Positions 39,385 through 47,787 of a stretch of 64,000 nt of DNA are shown in pieces. Under the pieces are notes generated by a model. That model saw only the letters and a list, made by a program, of their open reading frames with translations. It made no database searches and was not told where the DNA came from. Location: positions 310,001 to 374,000 of the forward strand of contig NZ_VORX01000003.1 in assembly GCF_007997285.1 (NCBI RefSeq). The letters are read 5' to 3'. The translations under genes were made by a program, and so were the position numbers. Source of the stretch: Gelidibacter salicanalis (lineage in GTDB: Bacteria > Bacteroidota > Bacteroidia > Flavobacteriales > Flavobacteriaceae). The stretch's first letter is position 1. Each line of letters begins with the position of its first letter.

Positions 39385-41705
39385 AACAGCACATTATAAT
39401 TATTCTAATTGCATCATTATATGTCCTTTCCTGTAATAACAACAAAGACATTTCACCAAATGAATATAATCTCATTCCGCTCCCTAATGAGATAACGGTA
39501 AAATCAGGCCAATTGATTATACAAGATCAACTAACTGTATCAATGCCTTCAGATTCTTCGTTAATTTCTCTATTTATATACTTTAAAGATGTTCTAAGAA
39601 ATACTTCTATCGCGGTCAATATGATATCAGAAGAAACCCCATCAACTCTTAGTTTTATAGTTGATAATTCTTTAGCCGATGAAGCATACAACTTGAATAT
39701 AACATCAGACAAAATTGAAATCAAATCAAACAACACAGGAGCAGGTTTTTTCTATGGTATTCAAACATTAATTCAATTAATGCCTGAAGAAATACTTAAT
39801 ACTTCTAAAAAAGGCATTAGCAAAATAGAGCTACCAGCAGTAAGTATTAAAGACGCTCCACGTTTTCCTTATCGCGGCGCAATGATGGATGTTGCTCGAA
39901 ACTTCTTACCAAAGGAAACTGTGTTGAAGTTTATTGATATGATGGCAATTTACAAGCTTAATCGCCTGCATATGCATCTTACGGATGATCAAGGCTGGCG
40001 AATTGAGATAAAGAAATATCCCAAACTAACAGAAATAGGTTCATATCGCAGTCAAACTCAGGTTGGTCATTCAGACTACTACTGGCCATATCGCTATGAT
40101 GGTATTGAAAAAAGAGGTTTCTACACCCAAGAAGATATTAAAGAAATTGTGCAATATGCTTCCGATCGTTTCATTACTGTAATACCTGAAATAGAAATGC
40201 CTGGACATTCCTCGGCAGCTTTAGCCGCATATCCTGAATTTTCATGCGGTTTAGGCAAAGATTACAAAGTACGTGAACGCTTTGATATCTTCGATGAAGT
40301 TTACTGTCCCAAAGAAAACACATTTGCATTTCTTGAAGATGTTTTAACTGAGGTCATCGAACTATTTCCAAGCCAATATATACATATTGGTGGCGATGAG
40401 TGCCCAAAGAAAGCTTGGAAAAAATGCGCTGATTGTCAAGCTTTGATCAAGAAAGAAGGACTTAAAAATGAAGAGGAATTACAAAGCTATTTTATCCATA
40501 GAATTGAAAAGTTTGTAAATAAAAAAGGTCGAGACATCATCGGATGGGATGAAATACTCGAAGGTGGATTGGCTCCCAATGCAACAGTCATGTCATGGCG
40601 AGGAGAAAAAGGTGGCATACTTGCAGCAAAACAAAAACATAAGGTAATTATGACTCCTGGTGATGAATGTTATTTTGATCATTACCAAGAAGACCCTGAA
40701 TTTGCGCCATTAGCTATAGGTAGTTTCTTGCCTTTAGATAATGTATATGCTTACAATCCACTTCCTAATGAACTAACAATTGAAGAACAATCTTACATCA
40801 TTGGAACACAGGCCAATATATGGGGCGAATATATTCAAACACCTGAATATTTTGAATATATGACTTTCCCAAGATTATTAGCCATGGCAGAAGTACAATG
40901 GACTCAACTTAAGAACAAAAATTTTGATGATTTTACCCTCAGACTTGCAAAGAATTTTAAGCGTTTAGATTATTATGGAGTTAATGCTTCGCGCAATTTT
41001 TATGATGTAAATCTAACTGGTGCCTGGAACCCTACAAGTAGTAAATTTGAAGTGGCATTAAAAACTTTCAGTCCCAACACCACAATATTCTATTCAGTTA
41101 ACGACTCCATAGTAACCACCTCATCATCAGCATACACCAAGCCAATAATTATAACAGAGGATGCCACAATTTATGCTGCAGTATATAATAATGGTGTTGC
41201 CCAAGGGAAAATAACCAACAAAGGTTTTGTTGTAAACAAAGCTACGGGTCGCAAATATGTGAGCATACCGGAACCCCTATCGGAAAACGTAAATGAAGGT
41301 TTTGGACTAACGGATGGCATTCGGGGATATGCAAATAACATGCGCCATTGGGTAAGCTATCGTCAAGATACAATTCAAATTAACCTGGCTTTAGAGACTA
41401 AAAGTTTAATCAGCGAACTCGCAACTTCGTTTTTATGGCGACCAGTGAATTACACCTGGCCATCCCGTTCTATAAAAATTTCAACATCATTGGATGGAGT
41501 GACTTATACTGAGAAAAAGCAAAAGGAACTTACTTACGATTTATCTCCAACAGAGGGCACTAGATTTCCTGTATCGATAACATTTCCTGAGATTGAAGCA
41601 TTGTTTGTCAGATTAGAAATATTAAGTGGAGGCCTTATACCAAATGGATATTATCGGGAGGGGGAACAAAGCAAACTTGCTCTTGATGAAATCGAAATCA
41701 ATTAA
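39381..41705 (+). CDS. GH20 beta-N-acetylhexosaminidase lipoprotein
   Basis: Start chosen at ATG 39381, which overlaps the GH125 stop and gives a lipoprotein signal (LIASLYVLSC); 774 aa. An N-terminal GH20b domain precedes the barrel, with RFPYRGAMMDVARNF, MHLTDDQGWRIEIKKYP, IPEIEMPGHSSAAL and the catalytic Asp-Glu pair in HIGGDECPKKAW. After about residue 545 come a chitobiase-type Ig-like module and a discoidin-like C-terminal domain. It should release terminal beta-linked GlcNAc or GalNAc, fitting an N-glycan or other GlcNAc-containing mannose glycan as substrate. Confidence 0.94.
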   Translation: MKQHIIIILIASLYVLSCNNNKDISPNEYNLIPLPNEITVKSGQLIIQDQLTVSMPSDSSLISLFIYFKDVLRNTSIAVNMISEETPSTLSFIVDNSLADEAYNLNITSDKIEIKSNNTGAGFFYGIQTLIQLMPEEILNTSKKGISKIELPAVSIKDAPRFPYRGAMMDVARNFLPKETVLKFIDMMAIYKLNRLHMHLTDDQGWRIEIKKYPKLTEIGSYRSQTQVGHSDYYWPYRYDGIEKRGFYTQEDIKEIVQYASDRFITVIPEIEMPGHSSAALAAYPEFSCGLGKDYKVRERFDIFDEVYCPKENTFAFLEDVLTEVIELFPSQYIHIGGDECPKKAWKKCADCQALIKKEGLKNEEELQSYFIHRIEKFVNKKGRDIIGWDEILEGGLAPNATVMSWRGEKGGILAAKQKHKVIMTPGDECYFDHYQEDPEFAPLAIGSFLPLDNVYAYNPLPNELTIEEQSYIIGTQANIWGEYIQTPEYFEYMTFPRLLAMAEVQWTQLKNKNFDDFTLRLAKNFKRLDYYGVNASRNFYDVNLTGAWNPTSSKFEVALKTFSPNTTIFYSVNDSIVTTSSSAYTKPIIITEDATIYAAVYNNGVAQGKITNKGFVVNKATGRKYVSIPEPLSENVNEGFGLTDGIRGYANNMRHWVSYRQDTIQINLALETKSLISELATSFLWRPVNYTWPSRSIKISTSLDGVTYTEKKQKELTYDLSPTEGTRFPVSITFPEIEALFVRLEILSGGLIPNGYYREGEQSKLALDEIEIN

Positions 41706-41720
41706 TTAAAACAAATAAAC

Positions 41721-43187
41721 ATGAAAAAAACACTTATACTTTTGCTTATCTGGGTTGTAACTCTCCATTCAGAGGCTTATGGCCAAAAGCAATTTACTTT
41801 TAAAGATGGAAAATTTAAAATTGTACAATTTACGGATATCCACTGGATGCCAAACTCGGCGAATTCCTCTCAAACAACCACAACCATTCAGTCAGTTTTA
41901 AAATCGGAAATGCCTGATCTCGCAATTTTGACTGGCGACATCGTAACAGGTGACCCTGCATTGGATGGATGGAAATCAGTAATTAGTATTTTTGAGAATG
42001 CTAAAACACCTTTTACTGTAACAATGGGAAATCACGATCCAGAGCATTTAATTAAAGATGACATGTACGATCTTCTATTGAAATCGCCCTATTATATCGG
42101 AGATAAGGGCCCAAAAGACATTATGGGAATGGGCAATAATGTAATTTCAATTTACAACTCTAAAAATGATATTGCAGCTCTGCTTTATTGTTTCGATTCC
42201 AATGACTACACGCCAGAAAATAATTACGGCCACTACGATTGGATTCATTTTAACCAGATAGAATGGTACAGGAAGCAAAGTACGCAGTTCACACAAAATA
42301 ATGGTGGTAGTCCCATCCCTTCATTGGCCTTTTTCCACATTCCACTTCTCGAATATAATAATGTAGTTGGTCGCGAAACAACCTTTGGAAAAAAACTTGA
42401 AAGTGGGGTGTCTTCACCAACCATAAATTCAGGATTGTTTAACGCATTTATCGACATGCAGGATGTTATGGGAGTCTTTGCTGGACATGATCATAACAAT
42501 GATTATATTGGAATGGAATATGACATAGCCTTAGGTTATGGACGCGTAACAGGCACTGATGCCTATGGATCGTTAGAAAGAGGCGGCCGCATCATTGAAA
42601 TATTTGAGGGTAAACCTCAATTTGACACATGGATCGTTACTCCTTCAGGAAATGAAGACACTTACCACTACCCTTCTGGCATTACATCCTTTGACGAGAA
42701 AACAATGACCTATTTACCCGCAAAAAATGTAAAGCCAAAAGCTCAGGGCGTTGCTTACACCTATTATGAAGGAAAATTTAAAATGACAAATCAGGTTACT
42801 TCGGGGAAAAAAGTTAAAGAAGGAAATATGAGGAACTTCTCTATTAAGGAAGCTCCCATTAAAGATCATTTTGGATATGATTTCCGTACTCAAATAAAAA
42901 TCCCTGAAAAGGGCGTATATCGTTTTTATACCATCTCTGATGATGGTTCTAAGCTCTTCATTGACGGCCAAGAAATTGTGGATAATGATGGTGGCCATAG
43001 TTCACGTCGCAGAGAAGGCAAGGTTGCTCTTGATGCCGGATTCCATGATTTACAAGTACTCTATTATGAAGATTACATGGGTCAGGAATTGGAGGTAGGC
43101 TTTTCTAGTCGAGACATTTTGGAAACTTCTTTACCTGATGAAATTCTCTATATTCCGGAGAAAATAGCTCCAAAAGATGATAATTAA
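41721..43187 (+). CDS. Calcineurin-like metallophosphoesterase with C-terminal PA14 domain
   Basis: 488 aa with signal peptide (LILLLIWVVTLHSEAYG). The metallophosphoesterase motifs are in order: FTDIHW, LTGDIVTGD, TMGNHDPEH, the FHIP segment and AGHDHNND. A PA14-like domain (GVYRFYTISDDGSKLFIDG, ending DLQVLYYEDYMGQ) follows at about residues 340-470 and resembles the one in the GH92 protein. It probably acts on a phosphoester at the cell surface, with PA14 helping glycan binding; the substrate is unknown. It is the last gene of the glycan locus, 15 bp after GH20. Confidence 0.88.
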   Translation: MKKTLILLLIWVVTLHSEAYGQKQFTFKDGKFKIVQFTDIHWMPNSANSSQTTTTIQSVLKSEMPDLAILTGDIVTGDPALDGWKSVISIFENAKTPFTVTMGNHDPEHLIKDDMYDLLLKSPYYIGDKGPKDIMGMGNNVISIYNSKNDIAALLYCFDSNDYTPENNYGHYDWIHFNQIEWYRKQSTQFTQNNGGSPIPSLAFFHIPLLEYNNVVGRETTFGKKLESGVSSPTINSGLFNAFIDMQDVMGVFAGHDHNNDYIGMEYDIALGYGRVTGTDAYGSLERGGRIIEIFEGKPQFDTWIVTPSGNEDTYHYPSGITSFDEKTMTYLPAKNVKPKAQGVAYTYYEGKFKMTNQVTSGKKVKEGNMRNFSIKEAPIKDHFGYDFRTQIKIPEKGVYRFYTISDDGSKLFIDGQEIVDNDGGHSSRRREGKVALDAGFHDLQVLYYEDYMGQELEVGFSSRDILETSLPDEILYIPEKIAPKDDN

Positions 43188-43412
43188 ACTTTTGTTTTTG
43201 TACATAATTAATTTTAGACTTCGCCCACATTTACCTTGAATTTCGATTATTTTATTGATATCAATACATATACCTACATAAATGAAATATTGGTCTATAA
43301 AGTTATTATGTTTATCATCTCGGTATTTGATCCTTTGTTAAAAATAAGGATTCGTTAAACAAAGCGAGACTAGGCCGATGCCATTTTTTTTTTGAACGTT
43401 TCAGATTTGAAC
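43188..43412. other. Intergenic region after the glycan locus
   Basis: About 225 AT-rich bases. The last 40 (from CGATGCCAT at 43376) are similar to 21953-21995 and belong to the imperfect direct repeat that flanks the glycan locus. No gene or clear terminator is seen. Confidence 0.5.
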
Positions 43413-43742
43413 TTACTTTAAAGTTTTATCATTAGGTAGATACATTTTAATACCGTCTGCTACTATTTCTGTAATTTTCGTTTGCGCTAGATGTGCTTCT
43501 GTAATTTGGTGGGCTACACTAGTTCTCCAGGCACGTTTTACATTTGTTATTTTAGAACCATCTATGAGATCATCAGGCGATTGATATTCCAATTTTTTAT
43601 GCATCATTTTTTTTATAAAAATAGGAATGACCATTTCCCAATTTTCCATATAAAACTCTTGGGTTAAATGATAGAGGTCGTAAAAGTCTCTAGACGCAGT
43701 ATAAGAACGCTGTTTGAATGCTCTAAGATTTTCAGAAATCAC
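43413..43742 (-). pseudogene. N-terminally truncated AbiEii-like toxin gene, right copy
   Basis: 109-aa open frame containing RSYTASRDFYDLYHLTQEF, PIFIKKMMHKKLEYQSPDDLIDG and VKRAWRTSVAHQ. The RDFYDLYHL element is typical of the C-terminal part of AbiEii/AbiGii-type nucleotidyltransferase toxins, which are normally 250-300 aa. The N-terminal nucleotidyltransferase domain is missing, so this is a remnant. It is a direct-repeat relative of 21996-22268 on the other side of the glycan locus. Confidence 0.6.
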
Positions 43743-44113
43743 TTCACTATTGGATCAAGTGTGTTGGCCATATCGCTCGTTTTGGGCGACAAGGTAACTA
43801 TCCTCGATCTTTCAAAGTGGCACAAATTGAACCGTTATAGGTTTTTAGCACACAGGCAAAAAACGGCACAGTTTGGACCAAAATGCATGGAACTATGAAC
43901 CGAAAGCACTGGCACAAATCGAACCGAAGTAATCAGACCGTATTGAAAAATGGATTTCTTCATAGTGTTCGATAATATCACTGACCTCTATAAGTGCTGT
44001 CATGAGAGGATCATTTTCAGGTGTATCATTTCTAATTCCTTTCAGTAGTAATTCAAACGAATGTTAGCGACAACGTATGCTTTATGTATAACTGATTTCA
44101 TGATCTTGATAGT
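43743..44113. mobile_element. Non-coding remnant with IS21-like terminal repeats
   Basis: A short sequence like TGGCACAAATTGAACCG occurs at 43818-43834, 43865-43879 (degenerate) and 43910-43926. Repeated short motifs of this kind near an end are a feature of IS21-family elements. No transposase gene is present. The rest of the region, up to the ATPase stop, holds no gene that I can support. Confidence 0.35.
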
Positions 44114-45565
44114 TTAGTAGCTAGTAGACTTGATTCTCAACGTTGTTTCGCCAATGTTATAGGCATACACAGAAGCAGGCAGAAAAGTAAAACTTAAATC
44201 GCTCACTTCCTTTGTTCCTAACCTATCAATAGTAGTAACTAAAGCACTATTCAATGCGTTGGCTTTACAGAAATGGATTAAACTCTTTAAATCTTGTGGC
44301 ATTTCGTAAAATCGATTGCTCCATTTAATTTCCACACCCCAAACGGGTTTAAATTTCTTATCATCAACCAGAACTAAATCTACTTCACCTTCAACCCTTC
44401 CTTCCTTCCAACGTGCATAAGTTAAATCCAGATTTTCGCGATGCATCCATTGGGAAAGTATCGCAGTTTCCACCATATTACCCATCTCCTCATCTATTTC
44501 CTTAACGGGAGAAAATAAAGCAGTACGAAGCGATGGATTGGTTAGATAAACTTTAAAACTCGTAATCCGTTTTAGTCGTTTGGCATTTACAGTCACTTTG
44601 TTTAAAACTTTAATTAAAAAAGCAGCTTCTAAATATTCCAAATATTTCTTCAAGGTTTCCTTTTGAATGCCACTCTCCCTAGACATGGTCTCGAAAGAGA
44701 ATTCATTGCCCGTATTATAAGCAATGTAAGTGAAAAAGCGATTTAATTCCTGTACATCCTTGATACCATACAAGCTTGGCAAATCGCGAAGAAGTACTTT
44801 ATCAACAATATCATTTTTCACGTAACGTCCCATGTCCTTTTGAATTTTTTCAGACAATACCACTTCCGGATACCCCCCAAAATTCAAATACTGCAAAAAT
44901 TCTTTATTCAGCTCCGTAATGTCATGGGGAATGTAGTAAGGGAGCTGCTTGTTAGCATATTGTATAGCATCCTTCTTGATCAGGTGATTTCTGTTTTTTA
45001 AATGGATAAACTCCTGAAATGTTAAAGGAGGCAACATAAAGTCGGTGAACCGTCCAGCACCGCTTTCAGTACTATGCCATTTTAAAGCAGCAGCTGCGGA
45101 GCCCGATACCACAAATTTGGTGTCAGGATAGGAGTCCACCAAGACTTTTAAATGACGCTCCCAATCCTTTAGATATTGTATTTCATCAAAAAACACATAA
45201 CAGCCTTTTAAACTATTGATATTGATGGCTTTTTTGCAAAGGTCTAAAATGTCTTGTAGACTTAAATGTAAATAGATAGGGTTATCTATAGGAACAAAAA
45301 ATACGCGTTGCGGGTCAACTTGGTCGCGTATCAATTCATCAATGGTATGAAATAACATGACTGTTTTTCCAACACGTCTTGGCCCCATTAAAACCACCGC
45401 ACGACGTATGTCTGTTTCGGTAATAAACGGATAGAACAAATCAAAGTACAAACGTCTCGACATGTCCTTATAGACACTGGGGATTTCTTGAGTGATCCAC
45501 CAAGGGTTTTCATAACGCAAACGTTCTATAATTTTTTCTGTCGGAATAAGTCTAGGATTGTTCAT
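44114..45565 (-). CDS. AAA-family ATPase with DUF4143 C-terminal domain
   Basis: 483 aa. Walker A is GPRRVGKTVML near residue 61, and Walker B with a following Gln is CYVFFDEIQYL near 143. GSAAAALKW resembles the sensor region. The C-terminal half contains a winged-helix-like segment (ESGIQKETLKKYLEYLEAAFLIKVL) and the EGEVDLVLVD...GVEIKWS element of DUF4143, which resembles a PD-(D/E)XK nuclease-like core. These proteins are common in islands, and their role is unknown. It stands alone on the minus strand between two decayed mobile fragments. Confidence 0.85.
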   Translation of the reverse strand: MNNPRLIPTEKIIERLRYENPWWITQEIPSVYKDMSRRLYFDLFYPFITETDIRRAVVLMGPRRVGKTVMLFHTIDELIRDQVDPQRVFFVPIDNPIYLHLSLQDILDLCKKAININSLKGCYVFFDEIQYLKDWERHLKVLVDSYPDTKFVVSGSAAAALKWHSTESGAGRFTDFMLPPLTFQEFIHLKNRNHLIKKDAIQYANKQLPYYIPHDITELNKEFLQYLNFGGYPEVVLSEKIQKDMGRYVKNDIVDKVLLRDLPSLYGIKDVQELNRFFTYIAYNTGNEFSFETMSRESGIQKETLKKYLEYLEAAFLIKVLNKVTVNAKRLKRITSFKVYLTNPSLRTALFSPVKEIDEEMGNMVETAILSQWMHRENLDLTYARWKEGRVEGEVDLVLVDDKKFKPVWGVEIKWSNRFYEMPQDLKSLIHFCKANALNSALVTTIDRLGTKEVSDLSFTFLPASVYAYNIGETTLRIKSTSY

Positions 45566-45903
45566 AATTTTGTTAATTAATACAAATATAGCGAAATAGA
45601 CTCATTGAAATGTATCTGTTTTTACATTTTAAAATTAAATAAAGTTATTTTATTATTTTAAGCTGCTTGATTCTATATTTCCTGATGCTTCAAAAGTACG
45701 TGCTTATTCTTTCTTTCGTTAGATTAACCAGAAATTCAAGTATGCTTCAGCTTGTAAAAGTTGGATGGATAGAATCTTCAAGTTAAAAATTAGAACTTTA
45801 ACCAAGTAACTTATTAACTAGATATATTTTCCCTATTATTCCTAAAAACAACGTCTTATACCAATTATTACATCATTTCATTTTAGGAAGCTTATAATCC
45901 TAG
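45566..45903. other. Intergenic region, no gene seen
   Basis: About 340 AT-rich bases upstream of the ATPase gene. It should contain that gene's promoter on the minus strand, but I cannot point to a convincing TAnnTTTG box. No RNA or repeat is supported. Confidence 0.45.
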
Positions 45904-46200
45904 TTGGAAAACAGAAAGCATAAGATTCTTCAACGCTATAACAAAGAATTATAAGAGATTGCGGAAATACTTGGAATCGAAAATTTCATTACCAGTTACA
46001 TGGCCAGAAATAGTTTTGCAAATTGTTTAAAACAAAAAGGTGATGTTGATAATATCATAAGCGTCTCTATGGGGCATAAAAACCATACCATTACACAGAC
46101 TTATTTTAAGGAGTTTGACAATTCCATTTTAGATGAGGCGACAGTGCATATCAATATGTCGAACATAAAAATTTGGAAATTAATATACCTCAAAGAATAA
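45904..46200 (+). pseudogene. Decayed C-terminal fragment of a tyrosine recombinase
   Basis: Translation in the frame of 45904 gives LENRKHKILQRYNKEL, a TAA stop at 45952-45954, then EIAEILGIENFITSYMARNSFANCLKQKG. It ends QTYFKEFDNSILDEA. This is closely similar to the last 90 residues of the integrase at 20633-21841. The first catalytic Arg region is absent, and the RHSF motif is RNSF. It marks the scar of a second related element next to the CRISPR locus. Confidence 0.8.
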
Positions 46201-46204
46201 AAAA

Positions 46205-46232
46205 AAGGCGATACAAACTAATGTACCGCCTT
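46205..46232. terminator. Hairpin after the recombinase remnant
   Basis: AAGGCGATAC, 8-nt loop, GTACCGCCTT with one mismatch. It lies between the recombinase remnant and cas1 and could shield cas1 from upstream transcription. The T-run after it is weak. Confidence 0.45.
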
Positions 46233-46477
46233 AAATGTTTTCACAACGGAATAATCTTTATTGTGAATTGCTTCAGCAAAATCGCAGTGATTATAATTTT
46301 GAGAAGTTGAACTCGAAGACATGTTCTGGCATAATAATTTGGATTTATAAACAAAAGAATTAAGCTATTGCCTTAAAAATCTTACAGATTTTCAGCCTAT
46401 TACAAACTGAATTGTATATATTTAAAGTTCCCTCCTATTGCAACTTAGCAAATTCCACCCTTACTTATAGACTATTT

Positions 46478-47362
46478 ATGCTAAAAAAAACACTATTCTT
46501 CACAAACAAATGTTCTATTACGACCTCAAATGAGCAACTTGTAATTACGTCCGACAGCATAAAAAGAACCATTCCAATCGAAGATATTGGTTATATCATT
46601 ATTGATCATAACGAAGTCTATATTAGTATGCCAGCTCTCAATAAACTGATCAACAATAACTGTGCTTGTATTATATGCGATGACAAACACCTTCCAAATG
46701 GAATGCTACTAAATCTCAATAGCCATATTATCCAACAAGAAATATTTAAACATCAAATTAATGCGAGCGCTCCTTTAAAAAAGAAATTATGGCAACAAAC
46801 CATAAGAGAAAAAATAAAAAATCAAGGTATTCTTTTGGAAAGGATCACAGATAAAAAAAACGTATTTGAGTTTCTAGAAAGTAAGGTGTTAAGTGGAGAT
46901 ACTACCAATATGGAGGCTGTTGCCGCTAAATATTATTGGAAATCCTTTTTTGAAATTGATTTTAAAAGAGAGCGATTTGGTAATTATCCTAACAATTTCC
47001 TTAATTATGGCTATGCCGTTTTGAGAGCCTCCACTGCTAGAGCTTTATCCGGAAGCGGATTACTAAACACCTTGGGAATTCACCATAAAAGTAAATACAA
47101 TGCTTTTGCATTAGCCGATGACATCATGGAACCTTTTAGGCCCACAGTCGATGAAGCGGTCCATTTTATAATGCAAAATTCTGATGAGCAAGAATTGACC
47201 ACGGAAATCAAATCGAAACTGCTTCAAGTTCTTACAAGAACCGTGTATTTTAAAACCGAAAAAAGCCCATTAATGGTGGGCTTGCAAAAAACAGCGAGCT
47301 CATTACAACAATGTTATACTGGCGAACGGAAAAGGATTAAATATCCAGAATTATGGAGCTAA
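46478..47362 (+). CDS. cas1: Type II CRISPR integrase Cas1
   Basis: Start chosen at ATG 46478 (MLKKTLFFTNKCSI), which matches the usual beginning of type II Cas1 proteins; 294 aa. The 22 extra residues from 46412 look non-conserved. The N-terminal beta domain is followed by a helical catalytic domain with Glu146 (NMEAVAAKYYWK), His202 (LGIHHKSKYNAF) and Glu218 (DDIMEPFRP). These positions match the known triad spacing in type II Cas1. It forms the spacer-acquisition complex with Cas2, whose gene overlaps it by 10 bp. The promoter is within about 245 bp of non-coding DNA upstream. Confidence 0.95.
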   Translation: MLKKTLFFTNKCSITTSNEQLVITSDSIKRTIPIEDIGYIIIDHNEVYISMPALNKLINNNCACIICDDKHLPNGMLLNLNSHIIQQEIFKHQINASAPLKKKLWQQTIREKIKNQGILLERITDKKNVFEFLESKVLSGDTTNMEAVAAKYYWKSFFEIDFKRERFGNYPNNFLNYGYAVLRASTARALSGSGLLNTLGIHHKSKYNAFALADDIMEPFRPTVDEAVHFIMQNSDEQELTTEIKSKLLQVLTRTVYFKTEKSPLMVGLQKTASSLQQCYTGERKRIKYPELWS

Positions 47363-47682
47363 ACGGTTATAGGATTATGTGGTTATTTGTGTTTTTTGAT
47401 TTACTTACCGAAACTATTAAAGACAGGCGAAATGCTGCCGGCTTTAGAAAAAATCTTCTAAAAGATGGCTTTACCATGATGCAATATTCTGTTTATATGC
47501 GGCATTGTGCGAGCAGCGAAAGTGCTGATGTACATGAAAAACGAATCAAAAGACTTTTACCACCCTTCGGCAAGGTAAGCGTACTCCGAATAACTGACAA
47601 ACAATTTGGCAATATCATGAACTTTTGGGGACGTGCCGAAGTTCCAAAAGAACCTCAACCCTCTCAATTGGAATTATTTTAA
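47353..47682 (+). CDS. cas2: CRISPR adaptation protein Cas2
   Basis: 109 aa, normal for Cas2. It begins MELNGYRIMWLFVFFDLLTET, with the characteristic hydrophobic first strand and the conserved aspartate, then FRKNLLKDGFTMMQYSVYMRHC. It overlaps cas1 by 10 bp. No csn2 or cas4 gene follows, which together with the Cas9 places the system in subtype II-C. The gene is closed by a hairpin at 47686-47735, before the array. Confidence 0.94.
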   Translation: MELNGYRIMWLFVFFDLLTETIKDRRNAAGFRKNLLKDGFTMMQYSVYMRHCASSESADVHEKRIKRLLPPFGKVSVLRITDKQFGNIMNFWGRAEVPKEPQPSQLELF

Positions 47683-47685
47683 AAC

Positions 47686-47735
47686 AAAAAAATGCTTCAA
47701 TCTTGCCTTATCACTGCAAAAAAGAAGCATTTTTT
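47686..47735. terminator. Bidirectional terminator between cas2 and the CRISPR array
   Basis: AAAAAAATGCTTC and GAAGCATTTTTT flank a 25-nt loop, with T-runs on both strands. It can end cas1-cas2 transcripts from the left and array transcripts from the right. Confidence 0.75.
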
Positions 47736-47787
47736 CATACGACATCTTGCTTTAAACACATGATTACCAGAAGGTACAGAACCAACT

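Noticed and set aside
43188-43412. A small gene after the glycan locus
   Set aside because: No frame with a start, reasonable length and ribosome-binding context; part of the interval belongs to the flanking repeat.
46412-46477. A 22-residue N-terminal extension of Cas1
   Set aside because: The extension (MYIFKVPSYCNLAN...) is not like Cas1. The start at 46478 gives the expected type II Cas1 beginning and length.
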